Notes under the pieces: model-generated | Told to the model about the DNA's origin: nothing | Database searches by the model: none | Seen by the model: the letters and a program-made list of their open reading frames with translations, nothing else | Shown: piece by piece, positions 1-10,975 of the stretch | Layout of the letters: the number at the start of each line of letters is the position of its first letter | Position numbering within the stretch: position 1 is the stretch's first letter | Position numbers and translations under genes: made by a program | From: Rosellinia necatrix | Taxonomy: Eukaryota; Ascomycota; Sordariomycetes; Xylariales; Xylariaceae | Length of the DNA: 64,000 bases | Direction: 5' to 3' | NCBI GenBank assembly: GCA_021209875.1 | Contig: JAGYVD010000008.1 | Location: 3,161,501-3,225,500 of the forward strand

Positions 1-1489
1 AATTAAAAATTAGCTATTATTATGAATATAACAGCAGATATTTAATATAAAATTATAAAACAACAGCATAATTATTTTTAAAACTTAAAAAACGATACAG
101 CAGCGCTTATTTTTTGCTTTTATTATAAAAAAGCTTTTTATATTAAAAGCAGTATAATAATCTATTATAAAAGCTTTATAAATTTAATTGTTTTATTTAA
201 TCGGACTATTTTTATAAATAAAATTAACAAAATTAAAAGCTTGTTTAACAGCAAACCTAAAAAATTTTTAAACGTAATAATTACAGCTATTTAATTATTA
301 ACGATTAAAATTTTTATTTTATGTTTTTAAATTAAAAAATTAAAAAAAAAAATATAAAATTATAACTATACTGCGCTAAATGTTTTTTTAAAGTTAAAAA
401 TTATTAATTATAAAATTAATAAAGCTATACAAGCTAAATGTAAAAGTTTTTAATAACTTTTATATTGCTAGCTATATAATTAATTATAACAACGTTTATA
501 ATACTAACAATTTTTATAATTATAATAACGTTTATAATACTAGCAATTTTTATAATTATATTAGTTAAAAAGCTAACAAAAAAAACCTTTTTAAATACGA
601 TATTAGTTACAATATTTATTTAACTAATAAAAGCGTTAATATAAGCTTAAACTTACAAAAATTATTATTAAAAGCAGCAAATAAACGCTGTTATATTTAA
701 TAAATACTATTAAATATAGCTTAGCTTTTTAAAACATTAAAATATAACGTTTAAAAAAACCGGTTAATTTTTAAATAATTGACTATTTTTATAAACTATT
801 CTTTTTTTAATAACAAAGCTTTTATTAATTATTCTATATTTTAATATTTTTTAACAGCATTTGTTTTATCGTTTTTTTTAAGTCGTTTTTTTTTACTTTT
901 TTTTAACTTTTTTTTAATACTTTTACACTTTATGCTAATACTTTATAACAATAATATTAGTTTTTTTTGTTTTAATAACAATATAAAAATCTATTATTTC
1001 TACTCTTTACTTATACTAATAAAATAAGCTTAAACTTATAAACCGCAGGCGCTGTTATTAGTTATAATTTATATATTTAATACATTAAACCTTTTTTTTA
1101 TATTTTTACTTTTTACTTTTTTATATTTTACTATTAATAAATTAAGCTTAAACTTATAAACTAAAAACATTGTTATTATTTGCAAGTTTTTAAAAAACAA
1201 CTATTACTAAGCTGCAAACACTTCTAAAAAACGCAAAAAACTTTGCTTTAATTCTTTTTTTTTAGCTGTTATAAATCAACAAAGTCGTCGATACTTTTAT
1301 ATTAAAAGTAATTATAAAGCTATCCCGACAGACAACTTTTTTAAAAAAGCCATTTTATTGGACGCCTTTTTTTAAAAAGCTTTTTTTAATAAAGCCTTCC
1401 TTCTAAAAAGCTTTTAAAAATAGCTATATATTAGTTAAACTAGGAGATAAATAATAAATTAATCTTCATTTCTCTCCAACTATCTAATG
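1..1489. other. AT-rich RIP-degraded sequence, no gene
   Basis: No reading frame of any length survives. Two tandem copies of a 36-bp unit lie at 486-521 and 522-557. The short phrase AAGCTTAAACTTA recurs near 640, 1025 and 1143, which suggests an old repeat. The strip at 1430-1490 (with AGGAGATAAATAATA) is slightly less degraded and lies just outside the inverted-repeat arm that starts near 1490. I could not assign this stretch to an element. The composition fits heavily mutated transposon DNA. Confidence 0.7.
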
Positions 1490-3161
1490 GTTACTAATTT
1501 TTAAATATTTTTTAAATTTTTTTTATATAATAACAGATCAAACTTTATTTTATTTATATAAAAAACATTTAAATATTACTAAAAGTTAAACTTTACAAAA
1601 ACAAGTTTTAATAATATAATAATAATATATATAATAATTAATTATTATATGCTTTAAATTTAATTTTTAATTAAAACTAAGAAAGTTTCAAAGTTTAAAG
1701 TTTATAAATAAACTAATATAATAAATTTTCAGCTTTATATTCTTTTTATTTATATATAACAATTATTTTTAAAAAAAAAAAAAAAATCGAAAATGTTAAT
1801 TCTTTTTTTTTTTTTTATAAAAAAACTATATATAAGCTATATTTTTATTTTTATAGTTATATAAACTATATTTTTATTTTTATATTATTTATAAATAAAA
1901 AAAACAAAAAATAAATTTATTTAAATTTTTTTTTTAGCTATAAATAAAACATTATATTTTAGATAAATATTAAATGTAAAAATAAAAATATGTTTTTAAA
2001 AACTAAAGATTTAATAATATAAACTAAATAAAACTTTATAATTATAATAGCAGCTATTATATAGTTTATTTATATATATTTTAAATATTAAATCTTTTGC
2101 TTTAAATTAAAAAGCTTAAAAATAGCTTTTATAACTAATAAATTTAATTTAAACGTTTATAAAAACATTTAAAGCGGTTATTTAAAACAAAATATTATAA
2201 AAAAAACCAGGAACAGTATTTTTAATATTTTATCATATATAAAAACTTATTAACAAAAAAAATATAAATATATAAATAATTATTTGTTTAAAAAAATTAT
2301 GTATATTCATATATAAAAACTATATTAAAGCTTAATAAACTTAAGTTTTTATAACAAAATAATACATTTTTATTTAGCTGTTTTTTTTATATAAACAAAG
2401 TTTATAAATTCTAAAATATTTTTTATTATAAAAAACATAAAACAAAAATAAAAATAAACAAGCAGCGCAAAAACAGCAGCAGATATTATTATCATTATTA
2501 TTATTATTATTAATACTGCAGCTTTTAAAAGGTAGCATTTATATTATATTAAAAAAAAGCTATTATATATAAAAAAAAAACAGATAAAACAATAGAACAA
2601 ATAGTTAGTTGTAAGTAAAGCTATACGTATATTTAAGCAGCAGAAAACACGCTAGCAACTTTAAGCCTAAGCTTAAGCATTAAACCGCAGCTATATAAAG
2701 CGTGCATAAATTAAAAGCTGCGTATAAACAGAAAACTTTATATAAAAAAGCAGTTATATATAAATAATTAATTATATATATATAAATAACTATATATAAA
2801 TAAAAACAATATATAAAAAAAACTATAACTAATAAAAAAAACAAATATTAAAACTATAATAATTAATTATAATTATTTATAGCTGTTATATATATATATA
2901 TTTTATATAAATATATAATATATATATTATATATATATATATATAGCATATATGCTTTATATATAAAACAAGCTGTATTATCGCTGTTATTTTAATAAAT
3001 TATACAGTAGTAAAAATCTTGCATAAAAACTTAAAATAATCTTATATATAATAATTACTGCAATAAAATTATTAAGCATAATAAACATTATACAACAAAA
3101 AATTATATTCTGTTTCACGCGTAAACAGTATATATATCGCATATACAAAGCCTATTCAACA
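1490..3161 (-). mobile_element. Element D, minus-strand copy (LTR plus about 1.35 kb internal)
   Basis: This is the left arm of a large inverted repeat whose right arm is 7185-8815. Reading leftwards from 3161 it starts with an LTR of about 316 bp (2846-3161; TGTTGAATAGGC at the outer end, RIP-altered CA at the inner end). It continues with internal sequence matching the right arm down to about 1490. Matching landmarks include the CACGCGTGAAA-type motif, a short ATT/AAT microsatellite next to CTGCAG, and a (TA)n tract. The mismatches I checked are mostly C/T or G/A, as RIP produces. No coding frame remains, so superfamily and protein content cannot be read. The left end is not defined. Confidence 0.72.
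2846..3161 (-). repeat. LTR of element D (minus orientation)
   Basis: The outer boundary was set by comparison with the copies at 7185-7497 and 35129-35443, which share about 315 bp and then diverge. It contains a long (TA)n microsatellite near 2885-2945. It is mutated throughout by C-to-T and G-to-A changes. Confidence 0.7.
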
Positions 3162-4345
3162 ATAACGTTTATAAAAATTATCATAATATTTAATAAAAAA
3201 TTTTAACTTTTTATTTTTTTTAAAAAAGTTTTTATTTAATAAAACATATAAAAAAATGTAATAGTGATAATATTTAATTTGTTTAAAATCTTTAGAGTTA
3301 TATTTTATATCCCAGCTATTTAAACATTAATTAATATAGCTGTTTTATTTTTTAACAGGCTTTATTTTAAATAATCGATTTATAGTTTTATTAGCATTAA
3401 TATTATTTTTAGTTAGCTATAGTTTTAAGTCTTACGTTATTAAGAATTTAATATTAATATTTTTAAAAGTTTAAAAACTCTTAAACCTGTTTAATTAATT
3501 TTAAAACTAAAGTAAAAAATACTTTTATACTTTTTATATTTTTAATATTTTAAAAAATAATCCCCGGTTTTTTAATCTAAGGTAAATTATTTTAGCAGCT
3601 GTATATTTTTAAATAAAAATCGTATTAATTTAAAATATTCTGCTAAAACTTTTTCAAAGTTGCTTATATTTAAGCTTAATATTTATAATAAAGCATAATC
3701 ATATAATATTATTACAATGTTAAAAAAATTCCATGTATTATTAAAAAAATATTTAAATATATATATAATATGTTTAAATAATTATTTTTATATATAAGTA
3801 TCATTAGCTATTATTTTTATTATATTAATTTGTATTTTAAAAATTATATAAAAATAAAACAAAATAAACAACGCGTATGAAAAAAATAAGGTGATAAAGC
3901 TATTTTTTAAGTAGTTCCAGCTTTTAGTTATAATATATATACTTATAATTATTTAATAAACATGTTTATTAACGTTTTTTATTAATAAAAAATCAAAACA
4001 ACTAACCTATTACGTTTATAACTTTAAATGAACTTTAATTATTAAGCATGTTTAAATATACAACTTTAATAACAATAATTTTTTTAAATATAAAAATAAA
4101 CTACTAAGCATTTTTTAGCGCCTGTTTATTTATAAGCTTTAACAGGGTATATAATTTATATAAAAAGAAATAGTTGCTAAAATAGCCTTTTATTTATATT
4201 AATTATTTAGTTATAACCGGATTAATTAAAGCGCGCTCGTTTAAATTTTTAGCTACAGACAAAATCTTTTAACCTTAAAAAATCTAAAAAATAATATTAG
4301 TTTAGTTTAATAACAAGATCTGTTAATTGCAAAGATGCACTACTT
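3162..4345. other. AT-rich degraded sequence, no gene
   Basis: This separates the minus-strand D element from the C-family LTR. It is AT-rich with no frame of note and no relationship I could establish. A less degraded patch (4225-4320) may be older unmutated DNA. Nothing functional is visible. Confidence 0.6.
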
Positions 4346-4554
4346 TAAAAACATTAGTATAAAGGTAGAAAAATGCTCCATTAATTCCTCTGCTAGGTAG
4401 GGAAATCTAATAATACTAAATTTAGCCTCTGCAGGGGTAGCTATAGGCCACCTGTTGCCAGCCGTAGCCTGTACAACCTATCTTTAGTTTATCTAATCTT
4501 ATAATACACAAGCCAGTAGCTTAATTAATACAGGCCCCATAAGGGACTTTATCA
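4346..4554 (+). repeat. LTR family C, partly RIP-mutated copy
   Basis: About 209 bp matching the GC-rich copy at 16772-16975 in the same orientation. Shared blocks include TTAATTCCTCTGCTAGGT, CTGCAGGGGT and CACCTGTTGCCAGCCGTAGCC. The outer part is well preserved and the rest carries C-to-T and G-to-A changes. The flanks (TACTT left, AAAAA right) do not form a target duplication. It may therefore be one end of a larger rearranged element rather than a clean solo LTR. Confidence 0.75.
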
Positions 4555-5574
4555 AAAAATTATATATATAAATAAAAAAACAACTATTAGTTTATTTTAT
4601 TTTATTTTATTTATAAAGTTTATTCCATATTATATTACTTGGTTTTAAATTATATAGACTAAAAAGTATCATTAAAAATTTAGCTTTATTTATAATTAAT
4701 TATTTATAAAAACTTTTTTTTTTAATATGTTAATAATATTTTAGTTTTTCTAAATATTTGGTAATTTTTTTCATGATTTAAAAATTTCTAGTGCTGTAAT
4801 ATTTTTTTTTATATAAACAAACTGTTTATTTAAAGCTTTAATTTTGTTTTTTTATCAGGCTTTTTTATACTTAGTATTTATAAAACTTTTTAGATTTTAA
4901 GCTTTAAAGCTTTATTTAGTAATTTGCCACCTTTTGCTACAAGCGCGTTACTTGTATTAATTTTATTTGTTAGGTTTGTTATATTAAAAACTTTGTTAAA
5001 AAAAAACTTTTTAAAAGAATTTCATGTTATTTTAACCTGCTAATTATTTTAGCAATTGCGCTAGTTTTAGTTATAATTAAGTCTAAGTGTTAAATTATAT
5101 TACAATTTTGATATATGTTAATAATAATAACAGCGATACTACAAATTATTAAAATAAAGTCTGCCAATAAATGTATGTTTTATAGTTTATATTTATTAAA
5201 AATATATATTTTTATTAAATTATAAAAATATTAATATTAATATTTAAAGCTATATTATAAAACATATTAAATAATAAGCTATTATTAATAGCTTTAGCTT
5301 TAGCTACTATAAACCTTGCAGTTATTATTATAGCGTTAAAGATTTTTTTTTTATATTTTTAATATTTTTTTAATATAGTGGTTTTAAATTATATTTATAT
5401 TTATTTAATATTTTCAAAAATAGTTTTAGTTTTAAAAACAGGTTAGCTATTATTATATTTATCAAAATTATAAATTTAATTAAAGCTGCTATATTATTTT
5501 TTTCATAATAGTTTAAATATAAGGTTTATATTTTTTAATACTAGTTTATATTTAGCTAGTACTAATATTAATAT
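4555..5574. other. AT-rich degraded sequence, no gene
   Basis: About 1 kb of mutated DNA between the C-family LTR and the A-family LTR. A (TTTTA)n run lies at about 4592-4610. No open frame, no RNA gene and no terminal repeat was recognised. Confidence 0.6.
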
Positions 5575-5843
5575 TATCATAACCTCCAGCTATAATAGCC
5601 CTGATTAACTAGACGGATAAGTGGTCTGACGGCCCCTGATTAATTCCTCGGCTAAATAGGTATAAGTATGAGATAATAAATGCGGCAGGCCAGTTATAAA
5701 GTAAATAGCTAGTAGTATATAAAAATAAAAATTCTGGCTGTTGGCCTTATACCTAGGTCATTTTTTTTCTAACTTTAGTTTTTTTTTTTAATATATAAGT
5801 ATAATTAGGCTTTGTTTTAGCTGCTATTATTGCAGCTATTATA
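5575..5843 (+). repeat. 5' LTR of the truncated element A copy
   Basis: 269 bp, the inverted counterpart of 10699-10975 and 17615-17892. Its start (TATCATAACC) matches TGTCATGGCC of the better-preserved copy. Its end (TGCAGCTATTATA) matches TGCAGCTATTACA. The outer (left) half keeps more G and C than the inner half. Confidence 0.83.
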
Positions 5844-7184
5844 ACACTGAAGTTTATTTTTTATTGTTTAAAAAAACGTTAAGTTTTTTTAACAAACTAA
5901 ATAATTAATTCATTAATTAATTTGTTAAAACATTATACTAAACAAAATAATTTAACTTTTTTAATAAAAGCTAAGCAGTAAATACATTTTAAAAAAAAAG
6001 GACTTAAATAAACTAACTGTATATAATAATATTTAATATAAGTAGTATACATTTTAGCGCTAGTTTTTGAAGTTTATTAAGCTGTTAATATAAGTTAATA
6101 ATATTAATCCGGCCGGGCGCTTTAATGAAAAAAATAAAAGCTACAATAAAAATAAAAAAAAACCAAAAAAATGGACTTGTTAATACTTTTATACACAAAT
6201 TATATAATTAATAGTAATCACTAAAACATATATATAGCTAGTTTTTATAAAATTTTATAAAAACTTTATAAAACAAATAAGTAAAAATAGTTTTTCCAGC
6301 AATAATAAACACAAAGAACGTCGCGTTTTTTTTATAAAACAGCTTTATAAACTTTTAATAGTTAATAAAATTAATTTAAAACTATTTTAAAAATATATAT
6401 AAGAAGTTTATAAATTATTTTTTATTTATAAACGCGGCTTAAAATATTTTAAAAAATCTTGCTAATATAAGTAATAATATAAATAATAACTTTACGGAAA
6501 TAATATAGTAAAAAAATTAATTGGGCTTAAAAAATGAAAAGATTAAAGGTGATTTAAACAAAGCTTTAATTAAAACTAATAAAAAAATTAAAATTTTAAA
6601 ACATTAAATTATGGCAATATTTGCTTAATTAAACAGACCTAGTAATTGCTTATAAATTACTTTAAAACTTAATTTAAAAGCTTTAAACTTATAATATATT
6701 AAAAAAAAATTAGAGTTAACTTTTAAAGCTGCTAAATTTTTTATATTTATAAAAAAAAAGCTATAAAAAATAAATTCTGAAGAACATTTAAAAATTAGTT
6801 TAGGTTTTTAAAAAATAAACTTATTAAAAACAGCAACTATTTTTAATATAAATTAAAAAAAATTAATTATGTGATTAATTGTATAAAAATAAAGCTTTTC
6901 AAAGTTTTTGGGCTGTTTATTATTAATAACTACAAAAACTAATATTAAAGATTAATTAAAAATATTGGATTATTTATTTTTGTTTTATAATAACTTTAAT
7001 AAATATAAAAAACTAAAATTAAATATAAAAACTTAAAAAAATAACAAATAATAAGTTTATTTTATTTTATATTAAGTTTGCTTATAAAGCCGGCATAACA
7101 AAAGTTAACCTAAACACTTTTTAATAGAATCCATATAATAAGTTGTTTAAACGTTTAAATAAACTTTATATAAATAAGCTATAT
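5575..7184 (+). mobile_element. Element A, truncated plus-strand copy (5' LTR and 1.3 kb internal)
   Basis: The LTR at 5575-5843 is followed by internal sequence that can be followed by eye against the reverse complement of the full-length copy, from position 17614 back to about 16050. Shared landmarks are the post-LTR AGTTTATTTTTTAT motif and, near the right end, a TTAAGTTTGCTTA-type motif. Homology stops exactly where the element D LTR begins (7185), so D probably inserted here or a rearrangement cut the copy. It lacks the C-family LTR carried by the full-length copy; the empty site is near 6470-6476. No open frame survives. Confidence 0.8.
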
Positions 7185-7497
7185 TGTTAAATGGGCTTTA
7201 TACGTGCGATAGATGTACTGTTCACGCGTGAAATAAAATACAACTTTTTGTTATACAATATTTATTATATTTGATAATTCTATTTAAGTAATTATTATAT
7301 ATAGCATTATTTTAAGTTTTATATAAGAATTCTGTTAACCTATAACTTATTAAAATAACAGCAATAATACAGCTTGTTTTATATATAAAATATACATGCT
7401 GTATATATATATATAATATATATATTATATGTTTATATAAAACATATATATATATAACAGCTATAAATAATTATAATTAATTACTATAGTTTTAATA
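7185..7497 (+). repeat. LTR of element D (plus orientation)
   Basis: Starts TGTTAAATGGGC and ends in a mutated form of TTCTAACA. The same 315-bp unit stands alone at 35129-35443, which is how its inner boundary was set. It includes a TATATA run near 7405-7430. Confidence 0.72.
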
Positions 7498-8815
7498 TTA
7501 GTTTTTTTTTATTAGTTATAGTTTTTATTTATATATTATTTTCTGTTTATATATAATTGCTTATATATATATAATTATTTGTGTATATATAGTTGTTTTT
7601 TTATATAAAGTTTTTTATTCATATATAATTTTTAATTTATATATGTTTTATATAGCTGCTGCCCGGTGCTTAAGCCTAGGTTTAAAATTGCTAGCATGTT
7701 TTCTGCTGCTTAAATATATATACAGCTTTATTTACAGCTAATTTTTTGTTCTGCTGTTCTGTTTATTTTTTTTTTTTTATATATATATAATAGTTTTTTT
7801 TTTATATAATATAAATGCTAATTTTTAAATGCTGCAGCATTAATAATAATAATAATAATAATAATATTTACTACTGTTTTTGCTGCTGCTGCTGGTATTT
7901 TTATGCTGCTTGCCTGCTTTTGCCTTTATTTTATGCTTTTTTTAATAAAAAATGTTTTATAATTTATAAATTTTATTTATATAAAAAAAGCTTAATAAAA
8001 GTTTACTGCTTGTTTATAAAAATTTAAGCTTATTAAACTTTAATATAGTTTTTGTATATTAATATATATAATTTTTTTAAACAGATAATTATTTATATGT
8101 TTATATTTTTTTTATTAACAAGTTTTTATATATAATAAAATATTAAAAATATGATTACTATTGTTTTTTTATAATATTTTATTTTAAATAATAGTTTTAA
8201 ATATTTTTATAAACGTTTAAGCTAAATTTATTTATTATAAAAGCTACTTTTAAGCTTTTTTAATTTAAAGCTAAAAAGTTTAATATTTAAAAAGGTGCGT
8301 AAATAAGCTGTATAATAGCTGCTGCTGTAGTTAAAAAGCTTTATTTAGCTTATATTATTAAACTTTTTAGTTTTTAAAAAAACGCTTGTATTTTTTATAT
8401 TTAACGTTTATATAAAACATAATAACTTAATTATAACCAAAAAAAAAAAAATTAAATAAATTTACTTTTTTTTGCTTTTTTTATATCTAAATAACATAAA
8501 CATCAAAGTATCGCTTGTACATAGTTTTTTTTTTGTGCGTAAAAAAAAAATTAATCATCGTATATAAATAAAAAAAATATAAAGCTTAAAGTTTATTATA
8601 TTAATCTATTTATAAACCCTAAACTTTTAAGTTTTGCTAGCTTTAATTAAAAATTAAACTTAAAACATATAACAGCTAATTATTATATATGTTATTATTA
8701 TATTATTAAAGCCTTGTTTTTTAAAAGTTAGGCTTTTAACAATAATTATATATTTTTTAATTAAATAAAATAAAGTTTAAACTATTGTTATATAAAAAAA
8801 ATAAAAAATATTTGC
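7185..8815 (+). mobile_element. Element D, plus-strand copy (LTR and internal part)
   Basis: This is the right arm of the 1.65-kb inverted repeat. It starts with an LTR of 313 bp (7185-7497) that cuts element A at 7184. The internal sequence matches the left arm to about 8815. A microsatellite of AAT units (about 7840-7865) and a CTGCAGCAT motif are shared with the other arm. The 70-codon open frame at 7815-8027 is a low-complexity product of the microsatellite, not a gene. No 3' LTR is visible before element A at 10699, so the right end is undefined. Confidence 0.72.
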
Positions 8816-9060
8816 AAATAAAAAAATAATAAAAATAGCAAAATTTAAAGTTTATAATATTTTTTATAAACTTTAAACTTTATACGCTTTAGCTAAAATT
8901 AATCTCAAGTTATATAATAATTAAATATAATATATATTATTATTATATTATTAAAGTTTGTTTTTAAACAATTAAGTTTTTAATTATATTTACATTTTTA
9001 TTATACAATAAAATAAAGTTTATATTATTATTATATAAAAAATAACGTTTATTATTATAT
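8580..9060. repeat. Imperfect tandem duplication, about 0.26-kb unit
   Basis: The order of motifs in the first unit is AAAGTTTATTATATTA, then ATTATTATATTATTAAAG, then AATAAAATAAAGTTTA. The same order recurs about 260 bp later. Only the first unit lies within the part shared with the minus-strand D copy. The duplication is strongly mutated and was aligned by eye only. Confidence 0.5.
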
Positions 9061-10693
9061 AAACTTTGCTTTTTATTATTTTTATTTTTAATTTATTTTA
9101 TATATATTTTAATTTATATAATTAGTTTATTTATAAATATTACGTTTTTAAAGCTTAGTTTAGCTTTTATTTAATAAATACATTTATTAAATTATTAATA
9201 TTATTAATTTATTATATTTAAAAAAAATTTGTTATATAATTTTAAAACAATATAATATTTATTATTAAACATTTTTTATATTATGTTTAGCTTAACTAAA
9301 CAATTATATAATAATTTTAAATTTAAGCATAAAACTATTAAAACTAAAAAACATTTAAAATAACTAAAATTTTTTAAATTGTTACATATAAAGCTATCGC
9401 ATTATTAAATTTATTAATTATATTATATAGCCTATTTATTTAAACATTTTAAATAAATTTTTATATTTACTAAAGTTTTAATTTATAAGATTTTTAGTTA
9501 TTTTAAAATTTAATTTTTTTTATATAATGCTTTATTATTAACATAATAAAAATCTACTCTAAAACTCATATCAATATTATATATAAAAATTCCGTTGCTA
9601 AAAATAAATAGTTTTATATATATTAAATCTAATAATATAAAATTAAACATTATTTAAAATTTTTATTTATTATTAAATTTTTAATTTAAATTTTAATATT
9701 ATTTAAAGCTAAATTAATTTTTAAACAGATATTAATAAGTTATATAAAACTTTTAATTAATATATACTGCTAATATAAGCTTTTTAGCCTGCTACAAAAT
9801 ATAGTTTTAAATAGTTTTTATTATATAAAAATTAACTTAAGCTAATTATTTACGTTATTTTTTATATTAAAATAATATTTTAGTTATATAATAATATAAT
9901 TTAGCCGCTATTAAATTTAATTAAATGTTTTAATTAAAATATTTTTTACCTTAATATAAAAATTAGCTTGTTTTAGCTTATATTTTCTTTTTTTAAAATA
10001 TAATATAATTAAACTAAATATATTGTTTGTTTATAAAGTAGTCATATTAAAATTCTTTGTTATTTTATAATATATAATAAATATAAATTATATATAAATA
10101 TAAATATACTTAATTATTTTTAATAATATTAATAATAAGTTTTAAATTAATATAGCTTTAACTTTACGAATTTATATAGCCGTTATATAATTTTTAAAAT
10201 TATTTTTTTAAAATATTTTAGCTTAAGTTTACTAAATAGTTGTATAAAGATTTTTTTTGCTGGCTTATTTTTTAATTATATGTACACTTGTGTGGTGTTT
10301 TAAAATTTGCTTAAAATCTTATAATCGTAGATTAGCAACAGTTTAAATATTTGCTGCAGTTTTTTTGTTCATTTATTAAATAATTAAAAATTATATAAAT
10401 ACTATTTTTTTTTCAGCGTTATTATATTTTTATATAATAAATTTTACTTTTTTACATAATCGGCGTATTTTTATTTTTATTTTTTATATAAGTTTAAACT
10501 TAAAAATTTAAGCTTTGCTATACTTAGATTTACTATATTTAATAAATTGAAATATTTTTTATATAATAAATTTATTAATTTTAATTACGTTTAATTTTTT
10601 AAATAATGTTCTTAATATAATAATTATACTGTTTTTTTAAAGCTTTACTACTAAAATATATACCTGCGGTTTTTTTATTATTATAAAAATGTT
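9061..10693. other. AT-rich degraded sequence, no gene
   Basis: Heavily mutated DNA between the visible part of element D and element A, perhaps further D interior. A slightly less mutated patch at 10270-10340 (GTACACTTGTGTGGTG) has no recognisable identity. No coding frame, RNA gene or terminal repeat was found. Confidence 0.6.
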
Positions 10694-10698
10694 ATTTA

Positions 10699-10975
10699 TG
10701 TAATAGCTGCAATAACAGCAGTTAGAGCAATGTCTAACTATACCTATATATTTAAAAAAAAACTAAAGTTAAAAAAAACAAAAAACTATATGTAGGGCTA
10801 ACGTCCAGAATTTTTACTTATATATATTATTAGCTATTTATTATATAACTGGCCTTTTTATTATGTTTATTATTTTATATTTATATTTGTTTAGCTAAAT
10901 AGTTAATTAAAAATCGATTAGCCGGTTAATTAGCCGGTTAATTAACAATCGTTATTATAGCTGTAAGCTATAATA
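10699..10975 (-). repeat. 3' LTR of element A
   Basis: 277 bp. The outer left part (TGTAATAGCTGCAATAACAG) is less mutated than the inner right part, where the GGCCATGACA of the sister LTR has become AGCTATAATA. It abuts the target duplication ATTTA on the left and the polypurine tract on the right. Confidence 0.87.

Noticed and set aside
7815..8027. 70-codon plus-strand frame with Asn and Cys runs
   Set aside because: It is a translation of an AAT/TGC microsatellite inside element D, with no domain and no match between the two D copies at protein level.
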